A DNA stretch of 64,000 bases from Moniliella sp. 'wahieum' (Eukaryota; Basidiomycota; Moniliellomycetes; Moniliellales; Moniliellaceae): the NCBI GenBank assembly GCA_003971905.1, contig RSEE01000055.1:248001-312000 (forward strand). Reading direction: 5' to 3'. Below, one piece after another: positions 22,563 to 33,826 of this stretch. Within the stretch, counting starts at the first letter, position 1; every line of letters starts with the position of its first letter. The translations under genes were made by a program, and so were the position numbers. The notes below the pieces were generated by a model, which was given only the letters and a program-made list of their open reading frames with translations, made no database searches and had not been told where the DNA came from.

Positions 22563-25034
22563 GGCGAGCAGAGACGGAGGGTGGTGTGTGGCAGGGGGGG
22601 GGGAGGAGGGGTGTGGCGCTGGGCTGAGTGGTGGTGCGGGTACGAAGGACAGAAACGTTTGCGCCTGCAGGCGAGCAGGGTTGGAGCAAACCGCGCTTGT
22701 GCGCTTGGGCTGCGGGCGGGCTGCTGTGCGGGCGTGCGGCCGCCTGCCGGGGGGCGGATTCACACAGCGTCAGCGCTCAGCCCGCCGGCGGCACGAGCGC
22801 ACTGCCGCCGTGCCGGGGAGCGGCACTGGCGCGGCCGGGCGGCTGTGCTGTGAGAGCGTCATGCTGGGCACGCCGCCGCCCCGCGCAGCACTAGGCTGCA
22901 CTGCCCCCGCCCTTCCCAGTAGACGGGCAGTGTGGGCGTCTGGCCCTGGGCAGGCCCACGTCATCGGTCCCTCATCGGCCGCCATGGTGCCGGCCACACG
23001 AGCCCCACGTCGGAATCGGCGACAGATAGCCGCACCAATTGCCGCAGCATCAATCGCCTGCTGCGATGGCTACGACCGTCCTGGCCTCAGGCTCAGGTCT
23101 CGTCCTGCTTCCGCCGACCTCATGTGCCACCACATGGCCCCATCCCGAGCGCCTAGCCCCCCTCAAAATTTGCATGCAACGGGCGTGAATAAAAACCAGA
23201 GGGATATGTGACCAAACCATCTCCAACACGGGGCTCTTCAGCTGTGGCACTATGTAGCCAGTTCTTTCCAACTATTACAGTGGCCAAACATTTTTTGGCC
23301 GTCGTGGTATCAGGAGATGGAGATGGAGATGGAGATGGAGATGGAGATGGAGATGGGGGGAGGGATGGTGAGATTACCGGATGGTCCTCGAGGGTGATGC
23401 AATCGCACTGTGATGGTGATGGTCTAAGCCAGCCATTCTACAGAGGACCATCAGACAGCCAGTTACTACCATCAGGAGCTAAAAGCTGCGGAACAAGAAA
23501 GACAGGAGAGAGAAAACAACGGAACTCCTAGGCTGGGAGGATGTGAAGGGACGTTGGCCGCAAAACACGAGCCATCCGGCGGCTCAACTAAGATAGGGAT
23601 CATATTCATCTAGTGGAATCAAGGAGGCAAGACATATATACCTCGGAGAAGAGGGGACCATGCGATAGAGATGAGTGCCCGTTGCCACAGGGTCCGCATG
23701 CATGCGTCCCTGTCAATACTTACTGGGCGGTCTTCGCAGCCGTCTGGCATACTCCAACAAGGAGAAGGATTGTAATACCTTCCTTCTGCGTCCCAGAAGA
23801 GGCATCATCGTTGCCTCTTCCTGCGAGCCATTTTTCGGAACGCATGTGCCTTACCTCTTGCGTGCTCCAGCCCTCTCTATTAACTGGAAGAAGTGGAAAT
23901 GCGGCTGAGGAGGTTACTCAAATGTAAGTGTCTCTAATGGCTGTTAATATAACAGCACTCTAGGGATTAGGGCACGCTTAACCCATGAGGCCCAGAGCTC
24001 CAAGGCCTATCGGGCTGCTAAGGCTGAGCATCAACGCGCGGAGCGCATGAGCATCGAGTGCAGCAAACGCACCTTATTATTGGCTAGACGGAGAGATGTG
24101 TCGCCACGACATTCTGGCAGCTATATGCGCAAGGTGGGAGAAGAACGTGAGTTAGTTCTGGTATTGTAAGAACGGTTGATGCACATCTATGAGGGATGCC
24201 CTTATTGCAGCTCTTTTGTAATTGGCGACGGTAATCCCTTTCCCCCTAATGGGCTCCAAACGATATAGAATGAGAGAGGCAGATCAACCTGTTGACCGTC
24301 GCTGTCAGCGGCGCCATGCACATAGCAGATCATCATCACCTCTGGTGCTGTTCTGTCGTGAAGTTCACCCCTCTTCTCGCACGGGGAACATCAGGGGGCG
24401 ATCGGGGTGATCTCTGGGCATGAAACTTGCTGGCATCCACCATCGGGGCCATGAGACCCGAAGAAACGGAAGAATGTGGCGGGGAATGGGTTGTTCTTCA
24501 CGTTCATCCCCTCCCCTTCTGTCACCGCCCCTCTGTGCGCCACCGCCTCATATTTAAGCTATTATGAAGGGGCATTAGGATGGAAGACAGAAGCACTCAT
24601 CGATAATTCACCTTGACTCCGTTTGCTGCGGCAAGCAGGGGTCGGAAAGACGGGGTCCAGTTGATATGCCCTGAGCATCGGTGCTGTGATGCTTTCCTTG
24701 GGTGACGATGGGACACCCTTCCATTCCAAAAGCAAAGAGGGGATAAACCCTTCGATGCAGCGTAGACGCCACCCTATATTCAACCGGGACATGCTGGAGA
24801 TCTGAACCGCCCTTGAGGTGTTGTCTCCAACAGGCCACACGCTTTGTGATGGCAGAGCCTTGGTTGATAAGCGGACGTTGTTGATGCAGTAGCCAAGAGT
24901 CCATCGTCAGTCTTGAATATACGAAACTTTTCTACAGCAACATCTTGGATGGAGGGTAGCATCAGCACTGGCCTGAGAGAGGGAGATGCATTGCCAGCAA
25001 AGAGGAAGGAGTGCGGGAGGAGAGAGCACACCAT
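22563..25034. other. Intergenic, no gene recognised
   Basis: GC-rich up to about 23150, then less so. Holds the GGAGAT repeat. Short frames of 60-110 codons lack motifs or splice structure. Confidence 0.4.
23313..23354 (+). repeat. (GGAGAT)7 microsatellite
   Basis: Seven perfect hexamer units, followed by a short G-run. Unlike the 7-bp repeats elsewhere in the window, the unit has no palindromic core. Confidence 0.95.
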
Positions 25035-25083
25035 GATCGATCATCGATCATCGATCGTAGGCGATCATCGATCAGATCGATCA
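25035..25083 (+). repeat. Heptamer microsatellite (ATCGATC)n
   Basis: 25035-25057 is G followed by three units of ATCGATC with a palindromic ATCGAT core. After a GTAGGC interruption, 25063-25083 carries GATCATCGATC and GATCGATC. It lies about 350 bp upstream of the oxysterol-binding-protein start. Confidence 0.8.
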
Positions 25084-25382
25084 CTATTCGCTAGTCACGC
25101 ACTAGTCACTTGCGATTTCAGCAATTTTTCTTCTTGCGCCACGCGCGAGCAACGCTTGCCCACCCACCAGCCGCTCATGCAGCTCCTGGGCTCATAGCGC
25201 AGCCAGCGCCAGCCTCCAACATCGGGAGAGAGGGAAGAGAGCATCTTGTGGTACGGGAAGCTATTAAGCCCGCACCTACTCCCCACTTCCATCTTCAGCC
25301 GGCAGTCTCCTGTGCTGGAGGAACCGCTTCTCTCGCTCTTTCCTCCTCCGCGTCTTTCTTCCGACACCACCCACCAACCCCC

Positions 25383-26287
25383 ATGCCGCTCTCCCCTCCA
25401 CTCGGTGGCCCCACGCCCTCCCGCTCCCCCTCCCCTCCCGACTGGCAGTGCCCTCTGACCCCACTCCTCCAGCTTCCCCCCACGCCTTTCCCCGCCAACC
25501 GAAAAAAAGTCTCACCGGCCGCCGTCCTTCATGGGTCTCGTCCGACCGCCCCCGCCATCCCCTCACCGCCACAGGCCCGCCGCGAGCTCAGCGCTCGAAT
25601 TGAACGCCAACATCCTGCTCCAAGGATGGGCCATGAAGAAGAAGCGCAAACGTATGCAAGGTTTGTCATTTTCCCTCCCTGCCCCTTTGCCGAGACTGTA
25701 AGAGACTGACCGAACGTGTTGCGCAGGGTATGCCATGCGCTACCTCACCCTTTCCGCGATGGGCACACTACAATATGCTCTTTCCTGGAAGCGAAGTACG
25801 GGACGAGATTGAGATTCCAGATGCTCGGGTTCTCAGTTCCCCCCGCGACCTCTCGATCCACGTCGACAATGGCGAGGTGGTTTTCCACCTGCGCATGTTG
25901 ACCGAATCTGATTTTCAGCTTTGGAGAGAGACTTTGCGCGACCTCGTCCTCACCTCCACCGCAGACGTCTCCCGCCCCGTCTTCGCGCCCAAACCAGGTA
26001 CCAACAATTTGTGCCACGAAGACTTGGCCCCTGTCCTACGTTCGGCACGTAGAATGCAGACGCTTGTCGCACAGGCTCACACACTCCATCTTGATCACCT
26101 CGGCACCCACTTTGCCCGAGTAGAACAGGACTTGCAGGCGATCACCTCTTTCTTTGATACCCACATCCCCGTCCAGGGTCCTGCGCCGGGAACAAATCGT
26201 CGCCTCACCGGATCCTTCGCCGACGTCGAATTCTTAGATCACGCTCTAGGAGGAAGCCAATCTTCGCTGAAGGATAACGAGGCGTAG
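25383..26287 (+). CDS. Osh3-like oxysterol-binding protein, PH-domain part
   Basis: Lipid-transfer protein related to Osh3/OSBP, expected at membrane contact sites. A Pro/Ser-rich leader from 25383 is followed by a PH domain opening GWAMKKKRKRMQG, split by a 66-nt intron (25661-25726, donor GTTTGT, acceptor GCGCAG). It continues YAMRYLTLSAMGTLQYAL, EVRDEIEIPDARVLSSPRD and FHLRMLTESDFQLWRETLRD, matching the Osh3-type PH pattern. Frame changes occur in the leader before 25610 and near 25785. After the PH domain there is a helical stretch of about 100 residues, then a stop at 26285-26287. The large sterol-binding ORD domain that normally follows is not recognisable in the next kilobase. Either it lies beyond an unresolved intron or indel, or this copy is truncated. 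Confidence 0.72.
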
Positions 26288-27275
26288 CTTTCCTTGTGGT
26301 TTTGCTGCCTTGATACCCTCTGCCTCACTATCGTTGTGGAACCTGTATCCTCGCCGTGTGTTTGGCGATGATACTGAAAGCAGGGGAAGCTTTGGTGGTC
26401 AAACTGGGTCTGAGAGTCCTTTTGGTATTGGAGCCCCTACGCATTCTCCCCCAGCTGAATTTCTACGATTGGGGCGTACAATGGTGCCACCTTCCATCTC
26501 TTCTCTTCTCGTGTGCCATCTGAAGAATGATCCCGCGATTTCTCTTCACCCTCTCAATCTGTGGCGCGCGATAAGGCTGTTTTCGAGTCCTCCCCCGTAT
26601 CCCCCCTGTTTGATGGATGTGGTTGAAGGTGATATACAACTTACCTAGTGCATGCGACGTATCCTTGTGCAATGCTCGAGGGATCATGGAGACAATATAA
26701 AGAAAGGATATGCACCCTATACCAATCTCGCTGCTCTATATGGAAATTGTATGTGGAGAGCTGTCAAATGCGACTTTCATCAGGATCGGCCCCCAGATCG
26801 ATCCTCAGAGGCTCATGCAGCTAGAGCTCTTCGCTCGGTTTAGTAGGGAAAGGATGTTACGAAGCACAAAAGGAGGGTGTACTGTTGCATTAGATCTTGT
26901 GGATCAATTCTTTGGCAACGGGACAATTTCGGCCAAACTTTAAGCTTTCTCCACACTTCATTAGTAGCAGTGGCCATATAGTGATCGTAACCCTATTCCA
27001 GCACCATGTGCTGTTGCGGCTGTTCAGGGGACGTCGCCATTAGAAAGCCACTCACCCGCTGGAGCGTTGTGGAGCAGGCTTTGGGGGTAGTGGGGTTCAA
27101 GTGGAGATCCACATGCAATTCCTCAGTCCCACTTCCAACTGCACGAATACTAGGTAACGCAAGGCAATGCCTCGTCTCCTTCACTTTCTTTAAAGAGGGC
27201 ACATCCCTCTCATGCTACTACTTGGCCCCCACCCTCTCATCTCTTCCTCTCTCCATCCCTCCCACGATCCACAAC
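26288..27275. other. Downstream of the PH-domain gene; no ORD domain recognised
   Basis: A plus-strand frame (26310-26648) begins plausibly as a continuation, DDTESRGSFGGQTGSESPFG followed by a Pro-rich stretch, as in linkers of Osh proteins. No EQVSHHPP fingerprint or other ORD landmark is seen. The rest is AT-richer and featureless. Confidence 0.35.
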
Positions 27276-28272
27276 ATGAAGCCCACCATCCCAACATTGG
27301 TCCTTGCTCTTCTCGGGAGTGCGATGGCCGCAGTGGCCCAGCCGCGGCAGGCCCCCCCCGCCGGCTCGTTGGTGGTATCCAAGTCACCGTCAAGCGGGCA
27401 GTACGGAACGGTCCAGGCGGCTGTCAATGCGCTGTCCACCACTTCAACTCGTTCGCAGAAGATTTTCATCGACGCTGGCACGTACGACGAGCAAGTGGTC
27501 ATCCCTGCGCTCAAAGGGCCGCTGGCCATCTACGGTTCCACTTCCGACACTACCTCCTATGCGCAGAACAACGTAACCATCACCCACAACCTGTCACAGA
27601 AGAATGGCTTGAGCGATGATGAGACGGGGACGGTGCGGGTGCTGTCGCCAAACGTTGCACTGTACAATGTCGATGTGATCAATTCGTTTGGGCAAGGTTC
27701 ACAAGCCATTGCCCTGTCCGCGCAGATGGATCGTTTTGGTTGCTACGGTTGTTCGATCCAAGGTTTCCAGGACACCCTCTTGGCCCAGAACGGCCGGCAA
27801 ATTTACGCCCAAGCTACATTGCTGGAGCAACGGACTTTATCTTTGGTCAGCACGGCCAGGCGGTCATCACTCAGTCCCACATCGGCGTGCTGAACCAACC
27901 GCTGGGGTACATCACCGCCTCCGCCGCCGACCTGATGCGTCTGATCCTTCTTACTACCTCATCACCAACTCACACATCGGGCCCGCCGATGGACAATCCG
28001 TTGCGTCTGGCGCCTATTACCTCGGTCGTCCGTGGGGGCCTTATGCCCAGGTCACCGTCCAGAACACGGTGTTGGAGAACGTGATCAACAAAGCAGGGTA
28101 TTCGGCTGCAGGCAAAGATACATCCAACACCAAGTTTGCCGAATATGGCAATACTGGCGCCGGTGCGACCGGGCCTCGGGCGTCGTTTGACCACCAGCTC
28201 TCAGCTGCTGTGGATATCGGCACAGTGCTGGGGTCTGATTATCAGACCTGGGTCGATAAGTCCTACCTCTAG
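27276..28272 (+). CDS. Secreted pectin methylesterase (CE8)
   Basis: Removes methyl groups from plant homogalacturonan in the cell wall. A signal peptide (MKPTIPTLVLALLGSAMAAV) is followed by a right-handed beta-helix domain with all five family signatures in order: GTYDEQ, QAIALS, GFQDTLLA, TDFIFGQ and YLGRPWGPY. These include the catalytic aspartates and the substrate-binding Arg. Length is 997 nt. Two single missing bases, one between GRQIYAQ and the GATDFIFG segment (about 27810-27815) and one after YITAS (about 27920), split it into three frames. Adding the two gives 333 codons, a normal size, and the reading is otherwise clean. I therefore favour assembly indels over a pseudogene. No intron was seen. 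Confidence 0.93.
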
Positions 28273-29528
28273 CCCTGCTTCATGCGAGACGATATAGATA
28301 TCTTATTTGAACTACCGTTTTCCCCAACCTCTGATGAATCCATCTGCTCTTTCATTTATCTGCAAAAATCTCCTCGATGTGTAGGGTTTTTTGGACACAA
28401 TCCCCCCCCCCCGGAAGGTATATGTTTCCGACGGTAAGCACTAGACCTCAGGGCCCAGTAACAGCATACTGTACCTGCAAGAAGGGAATGCCAATTTCGC
28501 CTATTTCTTGTTTTACCGCACCCAGAATTCACCTCTGGCCTCTTCGCCTCTAAGAAGAGAACGATGGCACACGAGGGATGATGGAAAAGGGGGGAGATAC
28601 TGATGCGCGCCTCAACTGTAATTATAGCGAGATGCCTCATCCCACGGTATTTCAATGGAAACAGCAATGGCAAGTTCAAGGAGGGATATATCGGAGGGGG
28701 GGCTGGAACAGATGAACAGGATATTTGGATACAGAGAGGAGATATACGTTTGTTGCTATACTCGTTTCCCTACTATCATATACACCGCGCTGTAGCATTG
28801 CTATGCAGCCGACGCAAGTATGCCCAACAGCACTTTCACGCGTATACCACGGTCCTCGTAGGTAATCCGCCACTCCTACCTTCCGTTTCTTTCCTAGTCA
28901 TGGATTCTCTCCTCTACCAACAAATCAGGTGCCTCATGCAGTACTTGGTGCTACTCGTCTTCCTCCGACTGTTAAATCCACACCCTCATAAGCAAACCCA
29001 GCAGCTCGGTGTGGCTGTAATATCCGCCGCTCCTTGATCTTGAATTGAAATGAGGTGGAATCCAATTTGTAAACGTTCAAAATCGAATTTCACCTCGTCT
29101 CCCCATATGTTAGGGTTTGCTCCGCAATATGTGACTGCTGCGGCATCACACAGGGGTGGTACGCCGAATTATTTTCGTGGTCTGACCAATCGCAAGTCAG
29201 ACAAACCTTCCCCTCCTCCACCGCACCCCAAGCCTCCCCGTCGACTCGTCGCCGTCTCTCTGTACGTGGCACCCCCTGTCCTCTTTCTCTCGTCTGCGCG
29301 CGTGGTTTCATGTGCGCTTTCCTGTTGTTGCTCTTGCCGCTCGGCACTCATCGGGGCTAAACGAGATGGAGTTGGGACCGACAGTCAAGACACCTGTTGG
29401 AGACTGCCAGGCGCTCCCACACCATTTTTGAGATGCTGAGCGGCATTGCAAACCCACACGAGAGAAAGATGTTTTTTTTCTTCCGTTACTAACGGATTCT
29501 CGCCCGTTTCATCCAGACTACATCCACC
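28273..29528. other. Intergenic, no gene recognised
   Basis: Contains a C10 tract near 28404. A possible 5'-leader intron of RPS29 ends near 29514, with branch-like TTACTAAC at 29487-29494 and acceptor TCCAG. Confidence 0.4.
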
Positions 29529-29757
29529 ATGCGCACGCTAACGTTTGGTTCTCTCACCCCCGCAAGCACGGCAAGGGCAGCCGCCAATGGTTCGTCCCCA
29601 CCCATCCCCCTTTCCTTCTCCTTCTTGTTGCTGACTCCGATAATGTAGCCGCGTCTGCGCCAACCAGGGTGGTATCATCCGCAAGTACGGTTTGGACATT
29701 TGCCGCCAGTGCTTCCGTGAGAAGGCGGCCGCGATTGGCTTCGCCAAGTACCGTTAA
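29529..29757 (+). CDS. RPS29: Small-subunit ribosomal protein uS14 (S29)
   Basis: Zinc-binding 40S protein. Exon 1 is 29529-29589 and exon 2 is 29649-29757. The 59-nt intron 29590-29648 has donor GTTCGT, a CTGAC branch and acceptor TGTAG. Recognisable sequence is [19 protein letters not shown], then C-R-V-C-A, then [19 protein letters not shown] and KYR. The four Zn ligands C-x2-C and C-x2-C are present. One base is missing directly after the ATG, so the initiator is out of frame with the rest. Allowing for it gives exactly 56 residues, the eukaryotic S29 length. An error in the assembly is the simplest reading, because loss of this essential gene is unlikely. Confidence 0.93.
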
Positions 29758-30189
29758 GGAGTGTCAAAGGAGGACTCCTCCCCTCACTTTTGCTACGACT
29801 GCCAAAGCTCGGCCGATCGGCCTCGACTAGCGGCGTACCATGGCCATGTTTGCATGCCAATGCATCCATGATCGCTTCCATTGTGTAGCTGGGAATGTGT
29901 AGTCCCATGCGGACAAGTTGACAAGTTTGGACGTAGAGAGAGACTATCACGATAACTGCCGGCTCGTAACCACGCGTGGCTGCTGTTGTGCCGGGAAAGA
30001 AGCATCGCACTTCAATCCGAAGGATTGATAAATCACTACGCTTCTGTTCTGTGCCACTAAAACTTATCCTTCCAAAGTCATGCTACCCTTGCTCGCTGCC
30101 TTGTGTGCCCAAGCGCCGACGCTGACGTTCTTCTTCCCCCCGTCGCCACGGACCGCCAGCACTGACGTCGAGCCCAGTTCCACCATGCC

Positions 30190-31596
30190 TCCTCCGTCAA
30201 CGGAGACGAATCGGCCGACTCGCATCGACTGGTTCCCGTCACCCTTTTCTGGTGGTCGCCAGCACTGACGCGGCTCGCAATGGGTTGCCCCACCCCCGCC
30301 AATCATCCGTGTGCCGCTGGCCCTTCGATGAGCGCCAATGCCGCCATTCCCACGGTGGCGAAACCGGCTCACCGACGGATCGTGCGCCGTCGCGGCTCCA
30401 CTTGGAGATACATTTTCTCCTCCGTTTCTGCTTGGCCTTTGTTGATGAACGCCATAGGCCAATTGAGGGTAGGCGTGCCTTTAAGGCCAAAGAATATGCT
30501 CCCCAATAGCCCGGGCCAAGCGACGGTCATACTTGGCAATCAAGAAGAGAAGGCCACTGTTCAATGGAAGGGTTAGATCAGTGGACAGGAGGAAAGGAGA
30601 GATGGAACATACCTTGACCGCAACATAAGGAGAAGCGTGCGTTGGCCTTGGAAGAGCGCCCATGTTTGCGACGAACATGTATGCGCCCCAGTACCATCTC
30701 TTTTTCCATGCCCCCGCCGTCAACCAAGACTGAATGGGCCGGCTCGCACGGACTGGGTCCGGTCATCCCTCTTCCGGCGGTCGCAAGTATTGAAGCGGCT
30801 CGTAGTGGCACCTTGCCTCGTCCCCAACAGATCGTCCGCACCGAATGGTTCGTGCCACCTCACCCCCTCTGCCATCCCCAAATGCCATCGACACTGGGTC
30901 GGTCGGGTCCTGCTGCCGTGCTCGTCCCACGGGTTCCCATCGCAAGAAACGCCGGAGGCGGGCCTCCCGCCGGGCACCCGACGCTGATGGCCAGAGTCGG
31001 GCGCTCCCTTTACAGGAACCGCTGCCGGAACAATGTCTCCCCTTGATGAATGAGCTTTTGCATGTGTGTGGGCTGCTCGTCACCATCACAAGTACCCTGA
31101 TCCTCTCCCCCTGTTTCTCGACGAGGGAGGGACAAGCTACATTTCCTCCGTTTCCGGCTGCGATCGATCTTCTTCCGGTCTGCGCGTACAGAATCAAACA
31201 CGTTTTCTCGATCAGACACACATTGCCTTGATATAGCACGTTACAATCGCAACCAGAAGGGTTTGGCCTGTGCAGTTCGACGTACCTTTTGGAAATCTGG
31301 GTTGGACAAGTGAGCATGTGGCCTGGTGGTCTTGTGGACGTTGGGGCCTTGTGGTACCACGAACGGGGGCTGGGTCCCTCGCCGGCAACTGGCCTGGGGC
31401 TTTCATCCGCCGTTGCGCCTGACCCAGGAGAATCGGCGAGGCAGATGGAGGCGGTCATGCAGGGGCCGCCAAAAAGCGTCGCATGGCTTCCCATCCGCAC
31501 CGGTCGCACATTCCATCCCCAAGTCGATCCGCGTGGTGGCGATGGTGGCGGGCAATGGCGCGAGTGTTTGGGCATGGCAGCAGAAGCGAGCCAGTC
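30190..31596. repeat. Left flank of the array, copy of about 39,850-41,160
   Basis: Direct-repeat partner of the right flank. Shared text includes CGCATCGACTGGTTCC, TGGTGGTCGCCAGCACTGAC, TCTCCTCCGTT(t)CTGCTTGG, AAAGAATATGCTCCCCAATA and, near the end, GGCATGGCAGCAGAAGCGAG. It also contains one copy of the intron-bearing gene X fragment (intron 30557-30612). Together the two flanks bracket the high-identity 1.76-kb array. Confidence 0.75.
30481..30720 (-). other. Gene X fragment, left-flank copy
   Basis: Read on the minus strand, an exon ending ARFSLCCGQ is followed by a 56-nt intron (30612-30557) with donor GTATGT, branch-like ATCTAACCC and an ACAG acceptor. The next exon reads VAFLIAKYDRRLARAIGEH with a frame change early in it. 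The family is unknown to me. The intron matches the size and signals of bona fide introns in this window, which argues that X derives from a real spliced gene. Confidence 0.5.
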
Positions 31597-31688
31597 TCTC
31601 CAGCCGCGCTCTTTTGTCGGCGTACCGACGACCGCGCTGCGGGCTCGCATTGCACATTTCAATTCCGCGTTCCCCATGGGGATGCGGC

Positions 31689-31785
31689 CCATGTCACATG
31701 TCACATCCCCTGTCACAGCCCCTGCATGTCACAGCCCATGTCACAGCCCATGTCACAGCCCATTCACAGTGATCGCACGTGTCAC
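31689..31785 (+). repeat. CATGTCACAGCC short tandem cluster
   Basis: Runs of CATGTCACA, CCTGTCACAGCC and CATGTCACAGCC, recurring in every array unit (about 33446-33545, 35210-35305, 36970-37070 and 38731-38830). The number of CACAGCC words differs in the last unit. Confidence 0.8.
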
Positions 31786-32068
31786 GTCGCACTCCTAGTA
31801 GTGGGTGCGTCCCCCCTCGCATCAAGAGGTCCAGTCGAGGATGATATTCAATGCCTCCTCTCCACGCAGCTTCCCCCACGGGCATTCCGATCCCTTCTCT
31901 CCAGCGTACTATCCACTTCATCTACCCAGACGCCCGTTTTCCATACCCTTGGCCTCACATCCTGCTATGCAATACTATATGTCAACCACATTGTAGTTTT
32001 AAACCAATCTCATTCTTCAACGATCAACACAACAACGAAACGATGACGAAAACAAAACGAAAACAAAG

Positions 32069-32480
32069 TCATTGGTCCAGGTCCCATGCGTCCACCATTT
32101 CCACCTCAGGGCAATACACCCCTCCACCATGTCCCATGCATCCTGCATCTCCACCTCTGGGCAATGCACCTCCACCACCACCGGCCCATGGCGACGCTTG
32201 CGCACGGTCACGCGAGGCTCGGCCGTGTTGACATCGAACCTGGCCCGGGGCACGCTGGCGCCAGCACCGCTCCTCAGCCGCCTTTGGCTTCTTGCGCAGG
32301 ATCGAAGGGCCTGGCTGGGCATTGCGATCGTGCCCAACTGGAAGTTGGGATGCTCGGATGGGAATGATGGGCGCCAGCCAGTAGCGGGGGGGTGTGTAGT
32401 TGATGGCAGACCCGGGCTCGTGGTCAGAGGAAGAGGCGGAAGGTGAACTGGAACTCGGTCAGAGGCGGGAGGGGCAGCAT
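32069..32480 (-). CDS. Gene Y, copy 1: small unrecognised protein
   Basis: Start at 32480 (MLPLPPLTEFQFTF), stop at 32069-32071 after DAWDLDQ. The family is unknown. The N-terminal part is proline- and aromatic-rich. The middle has RKKPKA-like basic residues and RARFDVNTAEPRVTVRKRR. The C-terminus contains two tandem acidic repeats, CPEVEMQDAWD and CPEVEMVDAWD. A frame change falls in the G-run near 32385, where copies differ in G number, and this copy also lacks a base near 32260 and 32125. It is probably one gene of about 138 codons. A diverged relative at 55.5 kb keeps ARFD-x-NT, which supports coding. Confidence 0.5.
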
Positions 32481-32573
32481 TTCGGTACTGGGTGAGCGGT
32501 TCGAGAAGGTAGGTGGTGGGAGGGAGACAAGAAGTTTTGCACCCATCCGAGGTTACTTATGCCCCCGCCCCCG

Positions 32574-32615
32574 CCGCCGTTGGGGCAATATGAGGCATTT
32601 TTGCCCCAACGGCGG
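32574..32615. other. Perfect 15-bp-stem hairpin, unit 1
   Basis: CCGCCGTTGGGGCAA and its exact reverse complement are separated by a 12-nt loop (TATGAGGCATTT). It lies about 95-135 bp upstream of the gene Y start. Perfectly conserved in every full unit. Confidence 0.95.
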
Positions 32616-32618
32616 GGA

Positions 32619-32860
32619 GCACACTGCCCTCAGGCCTCAGGCCGCGCCTCGGCTTCAGCACACTGTGCTACCTCGACTGCTCCCATGCGGCGTGACGTGT
32701 ACCTCGGAGCAGGCCGGGCAGCACACTGCCCTCAAGCCTCAGGCCGCTGCCTCGGCTTCAGCACACTGTGCTACCTCGACTGCTGCCGTGCGGTGTGACA
32801 TGTATCTCGGAGCAGGCCGGGTTGCACACTGCCCTCAGGCCCCAGGCCGAACCCGCAGGC
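32619..32860 (+). repeat. 102-bp sub-repeat within the array unit
   Basis: GCACACTGCCCTCA starts at 32619, 32721 and 32824, giving a period of 102-103 bp and about 2.3 units. Variants such as CTCCCATGCGGCGTGACGTG and CTGCCGTGCGGTGTGACATG show divergence between sub-units that is preserved in all large units. The sub-repeat is therefore older than the array. Confidence 0.9.
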
Positions 32861-33073
32861 CTTAACCCAGCCCCACGGTGGATAATGCCAGACGAAGACC
32901 TGAATTCCCACGGTGGCCAACCGGCCCAGGCCGACGGATCGTGCTCCGTCACGGCTCCACTTGGGGAGGTAGGTTTTCTCCTCCATTCTGCTTGGCCTTT
33001 GTTGATGAACGCCAGAGGTCCAACCAAAGGGTAGGCCGTGCCGTGAAGGACATGGGTACCTGGACATGGGTAC

Positions 33074-33190
33074 CTGGCCGGAATGGAAGGGTTAGCTCGG
33101 TGGAAATACAGGAGGAGAAAAAGATGGAACATACCTTGACCGCAACATAAAGAGAATCGTCGGTTGGCCTTTGAAGAGCGCCCATGTGGC
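33074..33190 (-). other. Gene X fragment, unit 1 of the array
   Basis: Minus-strand exon ending with a VAVK/CGQ-type junction at 33135, then an intron 33134-33074 (61 nt) with donor GTATGT, branch GAGCTAACCC and acceptor GGCCAG. Homologous introns lie at 34898-34837, 36663-36602, 38422-38361, 39716-39654, 40251-40195 and 30612-30557. In the array copies the downstream exon differs from that in the flanks. Confidence 0.5.
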
Positions 33191-33826
33191 GTCCCGACGG
33201 CCACATGCTGGCGATGAGGGATGGAGATGGAATCCAAGAGCTAAGGAGAGCCAGAGCTATGGGCCTGGATGGGCTCCTGGGGTGGAGGCCAGTGGAAGCT
33301 CGTGGAAGGTCCGCAGCTCACTGCCCCGGTGCCCTGTGTGCATCGGGCCACGTCTCCAGCCGAGCTCTTTTGTCGGCGTACCGACGACCGCGCTGCGGGC
33401 CGCATTGCACATTTCAATTCCGCGTTCCCCATGGGGATGCGGCCCATGTCACATGTCACATCCCCTGTCACAGCCCCTGCATGTCACAGCCCATGTCACA
33501 GCCCATGTCACAGCCCATTCACATGTGATCGCACGTGTCACGTCGCACTCCTAGTAGTGGGTGCGTCCCCCCCCATCAAGAGGTCCAGTCGAGGATGATA
33601 TTCAATGCCTCCTCTCCACGCAGCTTCATCCCCACGGGCATTCCTAGATCCCTTCTCTCCAGCGTTACTATCCACTTCATCTACCCGACGCCCGTTTTCC
33701 ATACCCTTGGCCTCACATCCTGCTATGCAATACTATATGTCAACCACATTGTAGTTTTAAACCAATCTCATTCTTCAACGATCAACACAACAACGAAACG
33801 ATGACGAAAACAAAACGAAAACAAAG

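Noticed and set aside
30763-31716. A 317-codon minus-strand frame in the left flank
   Set aside because: Parts may be gene X coding, but the frame does not persist in the right-flank copy and shows no motif. I kept only the intron-supported X fragment.
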